Shown here: piece after piece, positions 27,216 through 35,047 of the stretch
Position numbering within the stretch: position 1 is the stretch's first letter
Layout of the letters: every line of letters starts with the position of its first letter
From: Nitrincola tapanii
GTDB taxonomy: Bacteria > Pseudomonadota > Gammaproteobacteria > Pseudomonadales > Balneatricaceae
Assembly (NCBI RefSeq): GCF_008368715.1
Contig: NZ_SMRS01000005.1
Coordinates: 205,636-269,635 of the forward strand
Length of the DNA: 64,000 bases
Direction: 5' to 3'
The notes under the pieces: generated by a model
The model's database searches: none
Seen by the model: the letters and a program-made list of their open reading frames with translations, nothing else
Told to the model about the DNA's origin: nothing
Translations under genes and position numbers: made by a program

Positions 27216-28934
27216 ATGGACTACCAGTTATCCCAGAGCGGGCAAACAGCTCATGTTGAAGTCACGCGGCTTCCAACAGGTGATCCTCTCCCCGCACTGA
27301 TTGAATTAGAGAAAGAGCTGGCAGATCAAAATCTGAGACGGATTGAGCTGTTTTTCAGTGAAGGAGTATCCCCTCCGGTAGATCGCCTGACTCATGCCGG
27401 CTATCAGGAATCTGGTTCAGAACGCTTTTTCAAATCGGTACACTATCAACCTTCTGTTCGTTTCTCGATCACTGAAAAGTGCAATTACGCATGCTTCTTC
27501 TGCCATGAAGAAGGCATGGAGATGGGCAAAGCACGTGCTGCTGCCCAACAGGAACAGCTATTTGACGTTCTGCGGCAATTCCATGAGTTGAATTATCAGG
27601 ATTTTACGTTTACCGGTGGAGAGCCTTTGCTCAACCCGAATAAGATTGTTGCCTGTCTCGATTACATGGAATCAATAGGCTATCTGCCTGACATCACGTT
27701 TGTTTCCAATGGGCTGGCTCTGACCGAAAAACTTTTGGCCCGCCTGCAAGCTTATCCCGGCAAAATGCGCTTTAACATTTCTATGCATAGCCTTGAAGAG
27801 CATGCCTATAACCAGATTGTGCAGGATATACAAAAGCCGAACGCGCCACTTCGTCACAACGAGCACCGCCGCGTAAAAGAAAATTTGCTGAAGCTGCAAA
27901 CGGCAGGTATCCCTTTCAAGCTTAACTTTGTTCTATTGAAAGGTCTGAATACATCAGATGAAGCCATCCAGGCTGTGTTGGATTACGCACTACAGCTTGG
28001 CGCAACGCGGATCAAGTTTTTGGAGCTGCTGTTAACCAAAGAACTGAATCATCTGTATGGATACTTCTACCGGCTGGATGCACTGCGCGAGCGTCTAAGT
28101 GACCAGCTGACTCTTACAGAACGGAGTTTCAGGCGTGATGTGTATCGCTATGCAGATACACCGTTGGAGCTTGAATTCCAGCATTGTACCTGCGCCAGAG
28201 GCTGCAACACCTGCACCGTAAATCGCGACGCTAACTTTACTGCCGAGCTGAAATACTTTCCCTGTTTCCTGCATTCGGATGAAGACTTTGATTTGAAAAC
28301 TGTGGCGCTTGAACAGGCAATCGCGCAAGGCGATCAAAAAATTCAACGCATGGCACAGTACTATGGTGATGACAGTCCCATCATTGTTCGTAATCACTAT
28401 CTGACTCAAGAGGAGCAGTTTTATTACTATCTGGCCTCCTCCAGCGCTATAGAGCAGCTCAAAAGAAAGCTCTCGCTCGAGGAAAGGCTTGAGCGCAGAC
28501 GGGATTTCAACGAAATCTACCTTACATTGGTAGGTCAAGCGGGCGACGATTTTTCCACTGTGTACAAGCTAAGCCGCAATAGTTACGACCAGCACGCACT
28601 GGAAATCGAGCAGGCTTACAGTTTTGATCCGCTCAAGCCAGGATTGGTCACGACGCATTTTTCTGGCGAAAGCCAGAAGGTCATTGACCCGGACTTGTAC
28701 CTGAAACAGCTGGCAGAGCATGGGTATGAGCAGCGTTTAAACTTGAACTGGTCCATCTTTTTTTACCGTTTGCAGTGGTCCAGTTCTGTGAGGCAATCAG
28801 AGTTATCCATCAGCCATAACCCTGAGAGTGGGCTGTTCTTTGTCAGGTCTGATACTCCCTTGGATGATGAGCAACTGAAGCCGATGACAGAGCCACTGGC
28901 TTCGTATATCAGCACCAGAATGCGGCTAGCATGA
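27216..28934 (+). CDS. Radical SAM protein, MoaA-like, with extra domains
   Basis: A 572-residue protein. The radical SAM core begins at CNYACFFC (Cys89, Cys93, Cys96, the CxxxCxxC cluster) and contains FTFTGGEPLL near 130. Further cysteines (HCTCARGCNTC near 325 and FPCFLH near 345) could bind an auxiliary iron-sulfur cluster as in MoaA. The first 80 residues (RIELFFSEGVSPPVDRLTHAGYQE) resemble the end of a GNAT fold, and the C-terminal about 170 residues are unassigned. It is not a molybdopterin gene by context: it stands at the left edge of the type III CRISPR locus. Substrate unknown. Confidence 0.8.
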   Translation: MDYQLSQSGQTAHVEVTRLPTGDPLPALIELEKELADQNLRRIELFFSEGVSPPVDRLTHAGYQESGSERFFKSVHYQPSVRFSITEKCNYACFFCHEEGMEMGKARAAAQQEQLFDVLRQFHELNYQDFTFTGGEPLLNPNKIVACLDYMESIGYLPDITFVSNGLALTEKLLARLQAYPGKMRFNISMHSLEEHAYNQIVQDIQKPNAPLRHNEHRRVKENLLKLQTAGIPFKLNFVLLKGLNTSDEAIQAVLDYALQLGATRIKFLELLLTKELNHLYGYFYRLDALRERLSDQLTLTERSFRRDVYRYADTPLELEFQHCTCARGCNTCTVNRDANFTAELKYFPCFLHSDEDFDLKTVALEQAIAQGDQKIQRMAQYYGDDSPIIVRNHYLTQEEQFYYYLASSSAIEQLKRKLSLEERLERRRDFNEIYLTLVGQAGDDFSTVYKLSRNSYDQHALEIEQAYSFDPLKPGLVTTHFSGESQKVIDPDLYLKQLAEHGYEQRLNLNWSIFFYRLQWSSSVRQSELSISHNPESGLFFVRSDTPLDDEQLKPMTEPLASYISTRMRLA

Positions 28935-28940
28935 GTACCA

Positions 28941-28950
28941 ACAAATTTGT
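28941..28950. promoter_or_regulatory. ACAAATTTGT palindrome, site 1
   Basis: A perfect 10-bp palindrome 7 nt after the radical SAM stop and upstream of the CARF stump and the cas10 operon. The right flank TTGCAAC resembles that of the site at 52723 (CTGCAAC). It is a candidate operator shared with 40449, 52723 and 52787. Confidence 0.55.
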
Positions 28951-29004
28951 TTGCAACACAATGACACATAGGTTAGTTCATAATACGGAGCTGACGGTAA
29001 CGAG

Positions 29005-29223
29005 ATGAAGGGGCAGGTTATGCCAACGACAATGAACGTCGCTAATTCAAATGGACCGGTCGAAAGTGACCATTGGCTGATCTGTGTCGCGGGATCATCC
29101 CCGGCGGTTGTGACCGAAACACTCTATTGTCTGAAAGATCGTGAAAATTTCCCGAATAAGGTTGTGATTTTTACCACCCTACTTGGGGCTTTTTTTGCCT
29201 GCTCATCAAATTCATTTTTTTAA
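29005..29223 (+). pseudogene. Truncated NE0113-like CARF protein
   Basis: The 72-codon frame encodes WLICVAGSSPAVVTETLYCL, followed by a KVVIFTT strand. This matches the N-terminus of the NE0113-family genes at 37291 and 58345 (ITGMSPAVVTETLYGI). Homology ends after the second beta strand and the rest (LLGAFFACSSNSFF) is unrelated. About 370 residues are missing. It sits 60 nt upstream of cas10, where a complete CARF gene once probably headed the operon. It could still be translated as a short peptide. Confidence 0.75.
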
Positions 29224-29283
29224 TAGCTAAAACACCTGTCGACGATGTCGAGAAATGTAATTCAATAAGTAAAAGGATTTCAT

Positions 29284-30909
29284 ATGAGTATATATGCTTA
29301 TATGTTTGAGGTCAGAGGGATTCAGTCTTTTCTGTTCTCAAGTGGAAAGCTGAAAGATCTGGTTGCCGGCAGTGAGCTGATTGATTTTCTCTGTAAACAA
29401 CCATTACGGGAAGCACTGAAAGTATGTGGTCTGGAAGGGTATGACTCTTCGCAGCACAGTCCACGGTGTGCCGGTGGTTCGTTTTATCTGCTGATTGAAG
29501 ACCGCGATAAAGCTGTGCGGCTGAGCCATATCTGGCCGTTAATTGTGGAGCAGTTGCTGCCGGGCATTGAGCAGGTTGCTGTTCTGTCTGTGGGCAGTAC
29601 TGCCAAAGATGCTGTTGCAGAGGGACTGAATCAGCTGCGCTCAGCGCGTAATTATATGATTCCGCAATTGCCTGCCGCCAGCCCTCTGGCAAAGCGTAAT
29701 CCAAGAACAGGCAGTGTTGCGGTGCAGCAAAAAGCCGGTGAATCATTGGATCTGGCCAGCAGTAAAAAGCGCGCGTTTAAACGTCCTGATGCTGCAGACA
29801 GTTTAAGTCTGACCGGACGCTTCAGTGAAAACGCCCAGCTTAAATGGCCGGACAATTTCGAGGACACCGGACCGGAAAGTCGCCGCTTTCCTATGGCTGG
29901 TGAAAGCCATATCGCTATTGTGCATGCAGATGGAAATGGTCTTGGGGAAGTGCTCAGAGTCGTGAATGCAGCAGCATCCGGTCTGAGTGACAGTGCTTAC
30001 ATCCGCCTGTATCGGAGCTTTTCCGATGGTTTGGAGCAGGCAACTGTTCAAGCTTGTCAACAGGCCTGTGAGTCTGTGCTTGAATCCAAAACAGTGAACA
30101 ATATTGTCCCGGCTCGTCCTGTAGTGCTTGGTGGCGATGACCTTACACTTCTGGTTCGGGCGGATCTGGCTTTACCGTTTACTGAAGCTTTTACCCAGGC
30201 TTTTGAACAGGCAAGCAGTACATTTTTAACTCAGCTGCGCAGCCAGATTGCCGAACACAGTTCTGGGCAGGCTGACGCTCTGCCGCAATGCCTGACGGTG
30301 TGTGCAGGTATGAGTTTTATTAAACCCAGTCAGCCTTTTGCACAAAGTTACCAGCTGGCTGAAAGCTTGTGTGACCAGGCGAAAAAAGCATCCCGCAACG
30401 CCCGTACCTCAGAGCAAGAGATGATCGCTTCCAGTCTGTCCTTTCATTGGGTGCAGTCTACGTTAATTGAGGATGCCGAGGCTCTGTTTGAACAGGAAAA
30501 GGTCGTCCGTAGCCGAACTGATAGCACGGAAAAATTGGCGCTGGGATTGAAAGCTTACCGGATGGGTACCTCAGGTGCAGGTCAGGCGCTGCCATCTCTT
30601 AATGATCTCTACGCCCTGGCTGAGTCTTTGTTTACTCGTGAAGGGTTGAACCGGAAGCGTCTGCGCAAACTGGCGACTTTGTTGCATCTGGATCTGGCTG
30701 CTGCCGAGCGTGAATATGTCCGTTGGCGTGAGCTGGCACATGAAACGGCTGGAGCAGCGTTGGCAGACTTTGACCGGGCATTAACTTCTCTTCTGAACGA
30801 GACTTCCGCCCGATTGCCGGCCAATAAAGAGCACACGCTTTCACCTCTGGCGGATCTGCTGGTGCTGATAAAACTAATTGATCGTTCGCAGGGAGATGGG
30901 CATGAATAA
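29284..30909 (+). CDS. cas10: Type III CRISPR large subunit Cas10 (HD-less)
   Basis: 541 residues, smaller than most Cas10 proteins. It begins directly with the Cmr2-like palm segment FEVRGIQSFLFSSGKLKDLVAGSELID, so no HD nuclease domain is encoded. The second palm domain keeps the metal site (VHADGNGLG, 214-222) and the cyclase motif GGDD at 283-286. The complex should therefore make cyclic oligoadenylates when bound to target RNA but should not cut ssDNA through an HD site. The C-terminal part is helical. It heads a tightly overlapping six-gene operon and has an AAAAGGA ribosome-binding site. Confidence 0.92.
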   Translation: MSIYAYMFEVRGIQSFLFSSGKLKDLVAGSELIDFLCKQPLREALKVCGLEGYDSSQHSPRCAGGSFYLLIEDRDKAVRLSHIWPLIVEQLLPGIEQVAVLSVGSTAKDAVAEGLNQLRSARNYMIPQLPAASPLAKRNPRTGSVAVQQKAGESLDLASSKKRAFKRPDAADSLSLTGRFSENAQLKWPDNFEDTGPESRRFPMAGESHIAIVHADGNGLGEVLRVVNAAASGLSDSAYIRLYRSFSDGLEQATVQACQQACESVLESKTVNNIVPARPVVLGGDDLTLLVRADLALPFTEAFTQAFEQASSTFLTQLRSQIAEHSSGQADALPQCLTVCAGMSFIKPSQPFAQSYQLAESLCDQAKKASRNARTSEQEMIASSLSFHWVQSTLIEDAEALFEQEKVVRSRTDSTEKLALGLKAYRMGTSGAGQALPSLNDLYALAESLFTREGLNRKRLRKLATLLHLDLAAAEREYVRWRELAHETAGAALADFDRALTSLLNETSARLPANKEHTLSPLADLLVLIKLIDRSQGDGHE

Positions 30910-31555
30910 GCAAAAAGTCCTCGAGATTGATTTTCGGCACTATTGGCATTCCGGTACCGGCAGCAGTAGTGGTACTCATCTTGATGCCGTTACTGCCAAA
31001 GACAGTAAGGGGCTGCCGTTTCTTCCGGGTAAGCATATAAAAGGCCTGCTTCGACATGCTTGGCACAGGGCTGAAACCTGGGGTTGGGTTAATGAACTGC
31101 CGTTACCGGCAGGCCCCGCTGAAAACTGGGAAACTCTGCTTTTTGGTAGCCGTGATCTGCCAGCTGGCCGCTTTGAAACTCTGCCGGGCATGCTGTTTGT
31201 TGATGATGCTGTGCTGACTGATGCCGAGCAGCAGTGGTTGCAGGCTCAGCCGGAGCTGAAACCCCATCTATATCAGGAACTGTATTCAACAGCCCTTGAC
31301 GAGCAGGGCAGTGTTGTTAATCAGAGTCTGCGCGGTATAGAAGTTGTGGTGCCTGTGCGCTTATATGCTCAGGTCAGCCTGGAACTTTCTGCTACTGAGC
31401 CTGCGCACAGGGCGCAACAGAATAATCTGTTGGCTGCCTCTGCTATCTGGCAAACAATGGACCAGGTTTTAAGCCTGGTTGATCAGCTGGGTGCCAGCCG
31501 TTCCCGGGGATTGGGCGAAGCCTGTTTGTCTTTGCATGAAAGGGAGCTTCAGTAA
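30902..31555 (+). CDS. RAMP protein, Csm3-like backbone subunit
   Basis: ATG 30902, 6 nt after GGGAG, gives 217 residues and overlaps the cas10 stop by 8 nt. The RAMP ferredoxin fold is shown by FLPGKHIKGLLRHAWHRAE near the N-terminus and the glycine-rich GASRSRGLGEACLSL at the C-terminus. The thumb-loop region YSTALDEQGSVVNQSLRGIE keeps an Asp in the position used by Csm3/Cmr4 to cut target RNA. It probably forms part of the crRNA-binding backbone and supplies one RNase site. The next gene starts within its stop codon. Confidence 0.87.
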   Translation: MNKQKVLEIDFRHYWHSGTGSSSGTHLDAVTAKDSKGLPFLPGKHIKGLLRHAWHRAETWGWVNELPLPAGPAENWETLLFGSRDLPAGRFETLPGMLFVDDAVLTDAEQQWLQAQPELKPHLYQELYSTALDEQGSVVNQSLRGIEVVVPVRLYAQVSLELSATEPAHRAQQNNLLAASAIWQTMDQVLSLVDQLGASRSRGLGEACLSLHERELQ

Positions 31556-33132
31556 TGAAACTGACACAAACATTTAAAGTCACCTTGCTGCAGGATCTGA
31601 TTCTGAGCGCCCGGGCCGCGACAGAAGGTGGTCATGAAGGCCTGGATTATATTCCCGGTGCGAACTTTCTGGGAGCTGTGGCTGGCAAACTTTATCCGAG
31701 CCTGAATGATGACGAGGCTTTTGCTCTGTTTCATTCGGGCAGTATCCGTTTTGGTGATGCTCTGCCGTTAACCGGGGATATGAAGCCCTGCTGGCCGGTT
31801 CCGCTTTCCCTTCATGCTTATAAAGGGGAAAGTTATAAAGAGCCCCATGGTGTGAACAGTCGTTTCCGGTCCGGTGTGTTATTTGACCCGGCACTACAGA
31901 CAGCTGCTGCTAACAACCGTCAGCCTAAGCAGGTACGTAAAGGTTACTGTTCCGCCGCAGGTGATCTGATTGAACCCTTATCCCAGCTGCATGTGAAAAC
32001 CGCTCTGAATGCCGAAACCAACCGTGCAGCTGAGGGCCAGCTGTTCAGCTATCAGTCATTGTGTGCCGGACAGGAGTATTACCTTGTCCTGCAGGCTGAG
32101 TCGGATTATCCGGAGCTGTTTCAGCAAGTGTGTGAATGCCTGTTGGGAGAACTGCGTCTTGGCCGCTCCCGCTCTGCCCAGTTTGGTAAAGTAAAACTTG
32201 AAATTTTAGACCTTAAACAGAGCAGGCCTGAATCAGCAGCAGGCCATTCCGAAGAATTGACCTTGTGGCTGTTGTCTGATCTGGCCTTGCTGGATCCGCA
32301 GGGACAGCCAACTCTGATACCGGATGCACATTCTTTGGGACTGCCAGAAGGCACTGAATGGCTGGTGGAAAAAAGTTATCTGCGTTCACGCCGTTACAGC
32401 ACATTTAACGGTTATCGACGTAGTTATGATACGGAGCGTCAGGTGATCAGCCGGGGCAGTGTGCTGCGCTACCGTCTTGCTAAGACTTTGGAGAGCGAGG
32501 AACTGCAGCGTCTGCAGCAAATCGGGCTGTATCAGGAACAGGGCCTGGGAGCGGTTGCGGTTAACCCAACTCTGCTGAAACAGAGTGAGCCTGCTTTTGC
32601 CCCGTCATCACCGGTTGAACACTTACCCAAAGCACAAAAGATTCAGTTACCCACGGGCAACGCTCCTGAGTTGATTCGTGCTCTGCAGCGCCGTATGCAG
32701 GGTTCTGCAGACAGCGAGCGCTTTACCCGTGTGGCAGAGGCGATCTTTACCCGACTGCTGGACATGATTGTCTCAGCCCGCAGCTGGGCAGGCTTACTGC
32801 CTGGAGAGCTGTTGCAGGATGCACCGGGCAGAAGTCAGTGGGGCAACATCCGAGCACTGGCAAATGATAATAGAGACCGACCGCAACAATTTGATGAGGC
32901 GTTTAACCGCCTGTTGGATGAGCGCTCGGCCTGGAAATTTGAAGTGTCACCAAATCGGAAGTTCAGTAGCTGCTTAAAACGAGCTGTTCATGAAAGCTGT
33001 GATGAATACAGCATTCCCCAGGAACAAAGATCTGAAGTACTGGCCCGTGTTGCGGTTCTGGCTGGTTCGGAACAATGGCAGCAGGCACTGGAAGGTCGTT
33101 TGCCAAGTGAGATTCAAGGAGAGCCGGTATGA
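31555..33132 (+). CDS. csx10: Csx10-like RAMP protein (type III-D marker)
   Basis: 525 residues with two RAMP-like halves. The start (TFKVTLLQDLILSARA ... LDYIPGANFLGAVAGKLYP) matches the Csx10 pattern. In type III-D complexes Csx10 occupies the position of Cas5/Cmr3 and holds the crRNA 5' handle. The loop that carries Asp in active RAMPs reads KTALNAETNRAAEG here (Asn for Asp), suggesting no cutting in this repeat. A GLG element (LYQEQGLGAVAVNP) lies near residue 330. It is coupled to both neighbours by 1- and 4-nt overlaps. Family assignment is by pattern and context. Confidence 0.75.
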   Translation: MKLTQTFKVTLLQDLILSARAATEGGHEGLDYIPGANFLGAVAGKLYPSLNDDEAFALFHSGSIRFGDALPLTGDMKPCWPVPLSLHAYKGESYKEPHGVNSRFRSGVLFDPALQTAAANNRQPKQVRKGYCSAAGDLIEPLSQLHVKTALNAETNRAAEGQLFSYQSLCAGQEYYLVLQAESDYPELFQQVCECLLGELRLGRSRSAQFGKVKLEILDLKQSRPESAAGHSEELTLWLLSDLALLDPQGQPTLIPDAHSLGLPEGTEWLVEKSYLRSRRYSTFNGYRRSYDTERQVISRGSVLRYRLAKTLESEELQRLQQIGLYQEQGLGAVAVNPTLLKQSEPAFAPSSPVEHLPKAQKIQLPTGNAPELIRALQRRMQGSADSERFTRVAEAIFTRLLDMIVSARSWAGLLPGELLQDAPGRSQWGNIRALANDNRDRPQQFDEAFNRLLDERSAWKFEVSPNRKFSSCLKRAVHESCDEYSIPQEQRSEVLARVAVLAGSEQWQQALEGRLPSEIQGEPV

Positions 33133-34544
33133 TCGAAAGCAAACCTATCTATCATCAGGCACGGGTTGAGATTGAAGCCCTGACCCCCCACGGTGTTCAT
33201 GCCGGTCATGGGGATACCACACATGATGTACTTCTCGTGCGTGATGCCAATGGTCTGCCCTACCTCCCGGCAACAGGTTTGGCCGGCGTTCTGCGTCATC
33301 TGTGCCGTGAAAAGTATGGTGAGCAGCTGGAACAGGAGTTGTTTGGTTACGCCAAAGGTGAGCTGGGGCAGACAAGCCTGGTTCAGTTGACAGCTGGTGT
33401 TGTGCATAACCAGCATAATCAGCCCTGTGAAGGCCTGTTAAATGAACCGGGGCATGATGCAGTGCTGGCGCTACTGCTGCAAGATAAACCTCTGGTGCGT
33501 CAGCGGGTGCGGCTGAATGAACTGGGTTCTGCAGCCCATACCGGCAAGTTTGATGTGACCTGCATCCCGGCGGGTGTACGTTACAGTTTTTTTATTGGTT
33601 ACTGGAGTGACGAATCCGGGAGGGAGCATTTTGATCGATTGTTAGCTTTGCTGAGTTCAGCTGGATTCCGTCTGGGGCATGGTACCCGCTCTGGTCATGG
33701 TGCATTCAAAGTCAATCAGCTACAAAAGGCAAGCTGGGATCTGACAACAGCGCAGGGGCGGGAAGGTTACCTGCAGCGAAGCCGAAGCCGTGGTTCATCC
33801 GAGGGACTGGCAGATTTCATCCTGATCGAGTCAGCTGATAATGCCTTAAAGGCAGAACTTCAGCTCAAAGCGGAGTCAGGCTGGCGCGTTGGCGGTGGCG
33901 AACAGGCATTCAGTGATCCCGATGAGCGTGGCAAGGTGCCGGATCTGGTACCCCAGTCGGAAGCTCGTATTCTCTGGCAGGGGGATAAAGCTGTGATCGT
34001 CCTTAAGCAGCCGGTTGTGCCAGCCTCGGCAGTTAAAGGCGCTTTGGCACACCGTTTTGCCTATCACTACCGCTGCCTGACTGGCCAGTTTGTAAACTCG
34101 GAAGCCAGCGCTGTGGAAATGGATAATCTGCAGCTTGAGGGAGTTAAAGAGCTGTTTGGCTTTGCTTCAGACAGTGATCTCTCCGGTGCTGCGGGTGCTC
34201 TGGTAATTGATGATATCTACTTAGACCAACCGGTCGTGGCTCGTCAGACACATAACAAAATTGACCAGTTTACTGGTGGTGTTATCAGCGGCGCTTTATT
34301 TGAAGAAGAGTTTTTTTGGCAAACCCCATTAAGCCTGTCGCTCAATATCCTCCGGCCTGAACGCATCTCTGCTCAAAGCCGTGAAGCACTGAAACGGACA
34401 CTGGAGGATCTGTGCGAAGGCTTTTTACCACTGGGTGCCGGAGGCTCGCGCGGTTTGGGGGCTTTTATTGCCCAGCAGGGCGTTAAATGGAGTGACCAGG
34501 GAAACTGGATTGAAGGTTATGACAGCAAGGAGTCCATCGGATGA
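33129..34544 (+). CDS. Double RAMP protein (fused Csm3-like repeats)
   Basis: 471 residues containing two RAMP repeats. Repeat 1 (about 1-205) has YLPATGLAGVLRHLCREKYG and the glycine loop FRLGHGTRSGHGAF. Repeat 2 (about 240-470) has VPASAVKGALAHRFAYHYRC and LPLGAGGSRGLGAF. In repeat 1 the catalytic-loop position is Asn (RVRLNELGSAAHTGKF), whereas repeat 2 has Asp (HNKIDQFTGGVISGALFEE). The protein would thus contribute two backbone units but one RNase site. Fused Csm3-like subunits are typical of type III-D and III-E style complexes. Confidence 0.85.
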   Translation: MIESKPIYHQARVEIEALTPHGVHAGHGDTTHDVLLVRDANGLPYLPATGLAGVLRHLCREKYGEQLEQELFGYAKGELGQTSLVQLTAGVVHNQHNQPCEGLLNEPGHDAVLALLLQDKPLVRQRVRLNELGSAAHTGKFDVTCIPAGVRYSFFIGYWSDESGREHFDRLLALLSSAGFRLGHGTRSGHGAFKVNQLQKASWDLTTAQGREGYLQRSRSRGSSEGLADFILIESADNALKAELQLKAESGWRVGGGEQAFSDPDERGKVPDLVPQSEARILWQGDKAVIVLKQPVVPASAVKGALAHRFAYHYRCLTGQFVNSEASAVEMDNLQLEGVKELFGFASDSDLSGAAGALVIDDIYLDQPVVARQTHNKIDQFTGGVISGALFEEEFFWQTPLSLSLNILRPERISAQSREALKRTLEDLCEGFLPLGAGGSRGLGAFIAQQGVKWSDQGNWIEGYDSKESIG

Positions 34545-35047
34545 GCGATATTGCACAAGCTGAAAAAGATTATGCGGCTGCTGTAGAAGCCCTGACCGCC
34601 TTGGGGGCAGGTCTGCAATTTAGCGCTCTGTTACCGGTAACGGCAGAAGTCAGCCAGCGTAAGCTGAATCAGGATGAGCTGAAAAGTTGGCTTGCTGATC
34701 TGTCTTCGGATACTGAAGGCTGGCTGCAGTATCCATCATCACTGACTGTTTTGCCGGAAAATAGGAGCAAACTACCTTCACAGTTTCCGCTGCAGGCTGA
34801 GCTGTTTGTGCAGGGAAAAAGCCAGACGTTGCGATATCTGGGACATTACCAGTGGCAGGTGTGCAGTGTTCAGCTACAAGAAGCAACACCTGAGTCTGCC
34901 ACTTATTTGGCAGAGACTGTTGAGCACCTGGCTGATCGCCCGCAGCTGGGCCGCCTGTGTTATCAGAAACTGTGGCAGTTACAGCCAGAGGGCAGCCCTA
35001 AGCTGGCGCTGAGTTGTTTCACCGGATTTAAAGGAGGTCAGGCATGA
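34541..35047 (+). CDS. Small type III effector subunit, unassigned
   Basis: 168 residues, ATGA overlaps on both sides, so it is certainly part of the effector operon. An N-terminal helix (AQAEKDYAAAVEALTALGAG) is followed by mixed strands and helices. No RAMP glycine loop is visible. Its size and position suggest the Csx19-like accessory subunit or the small-subunit role (Cas11) of type III-D complexes, but the sequence alone does not decide. Structure prediction against Csx19 and Csm2/Cmr5 would settle it. Confidence 0.7.
   Translation: MSDIAQAEKDYAAAVEALTALGAGLQFSALLPVTAEVSQRKLNQDELKSWLADLSSDTEGWLQYPSSLTVLPENRSKLPSQFPLQAELFVQGKSQTLRYLGHYQWQVCSVQLQEATPESATYLAETVEHLADRPQLGRLCYQKLWQLQPEGSPKLALSCFTGFKGGQA

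Noticed and set aside
29190..29220. Terminator-like CCCTACTTGGGG followed by CTTTTTTT at the end of the CARF stump
   Set aside because: The stem is only 3-4 bp. It lies inside the stump frame and is too weak to claim.
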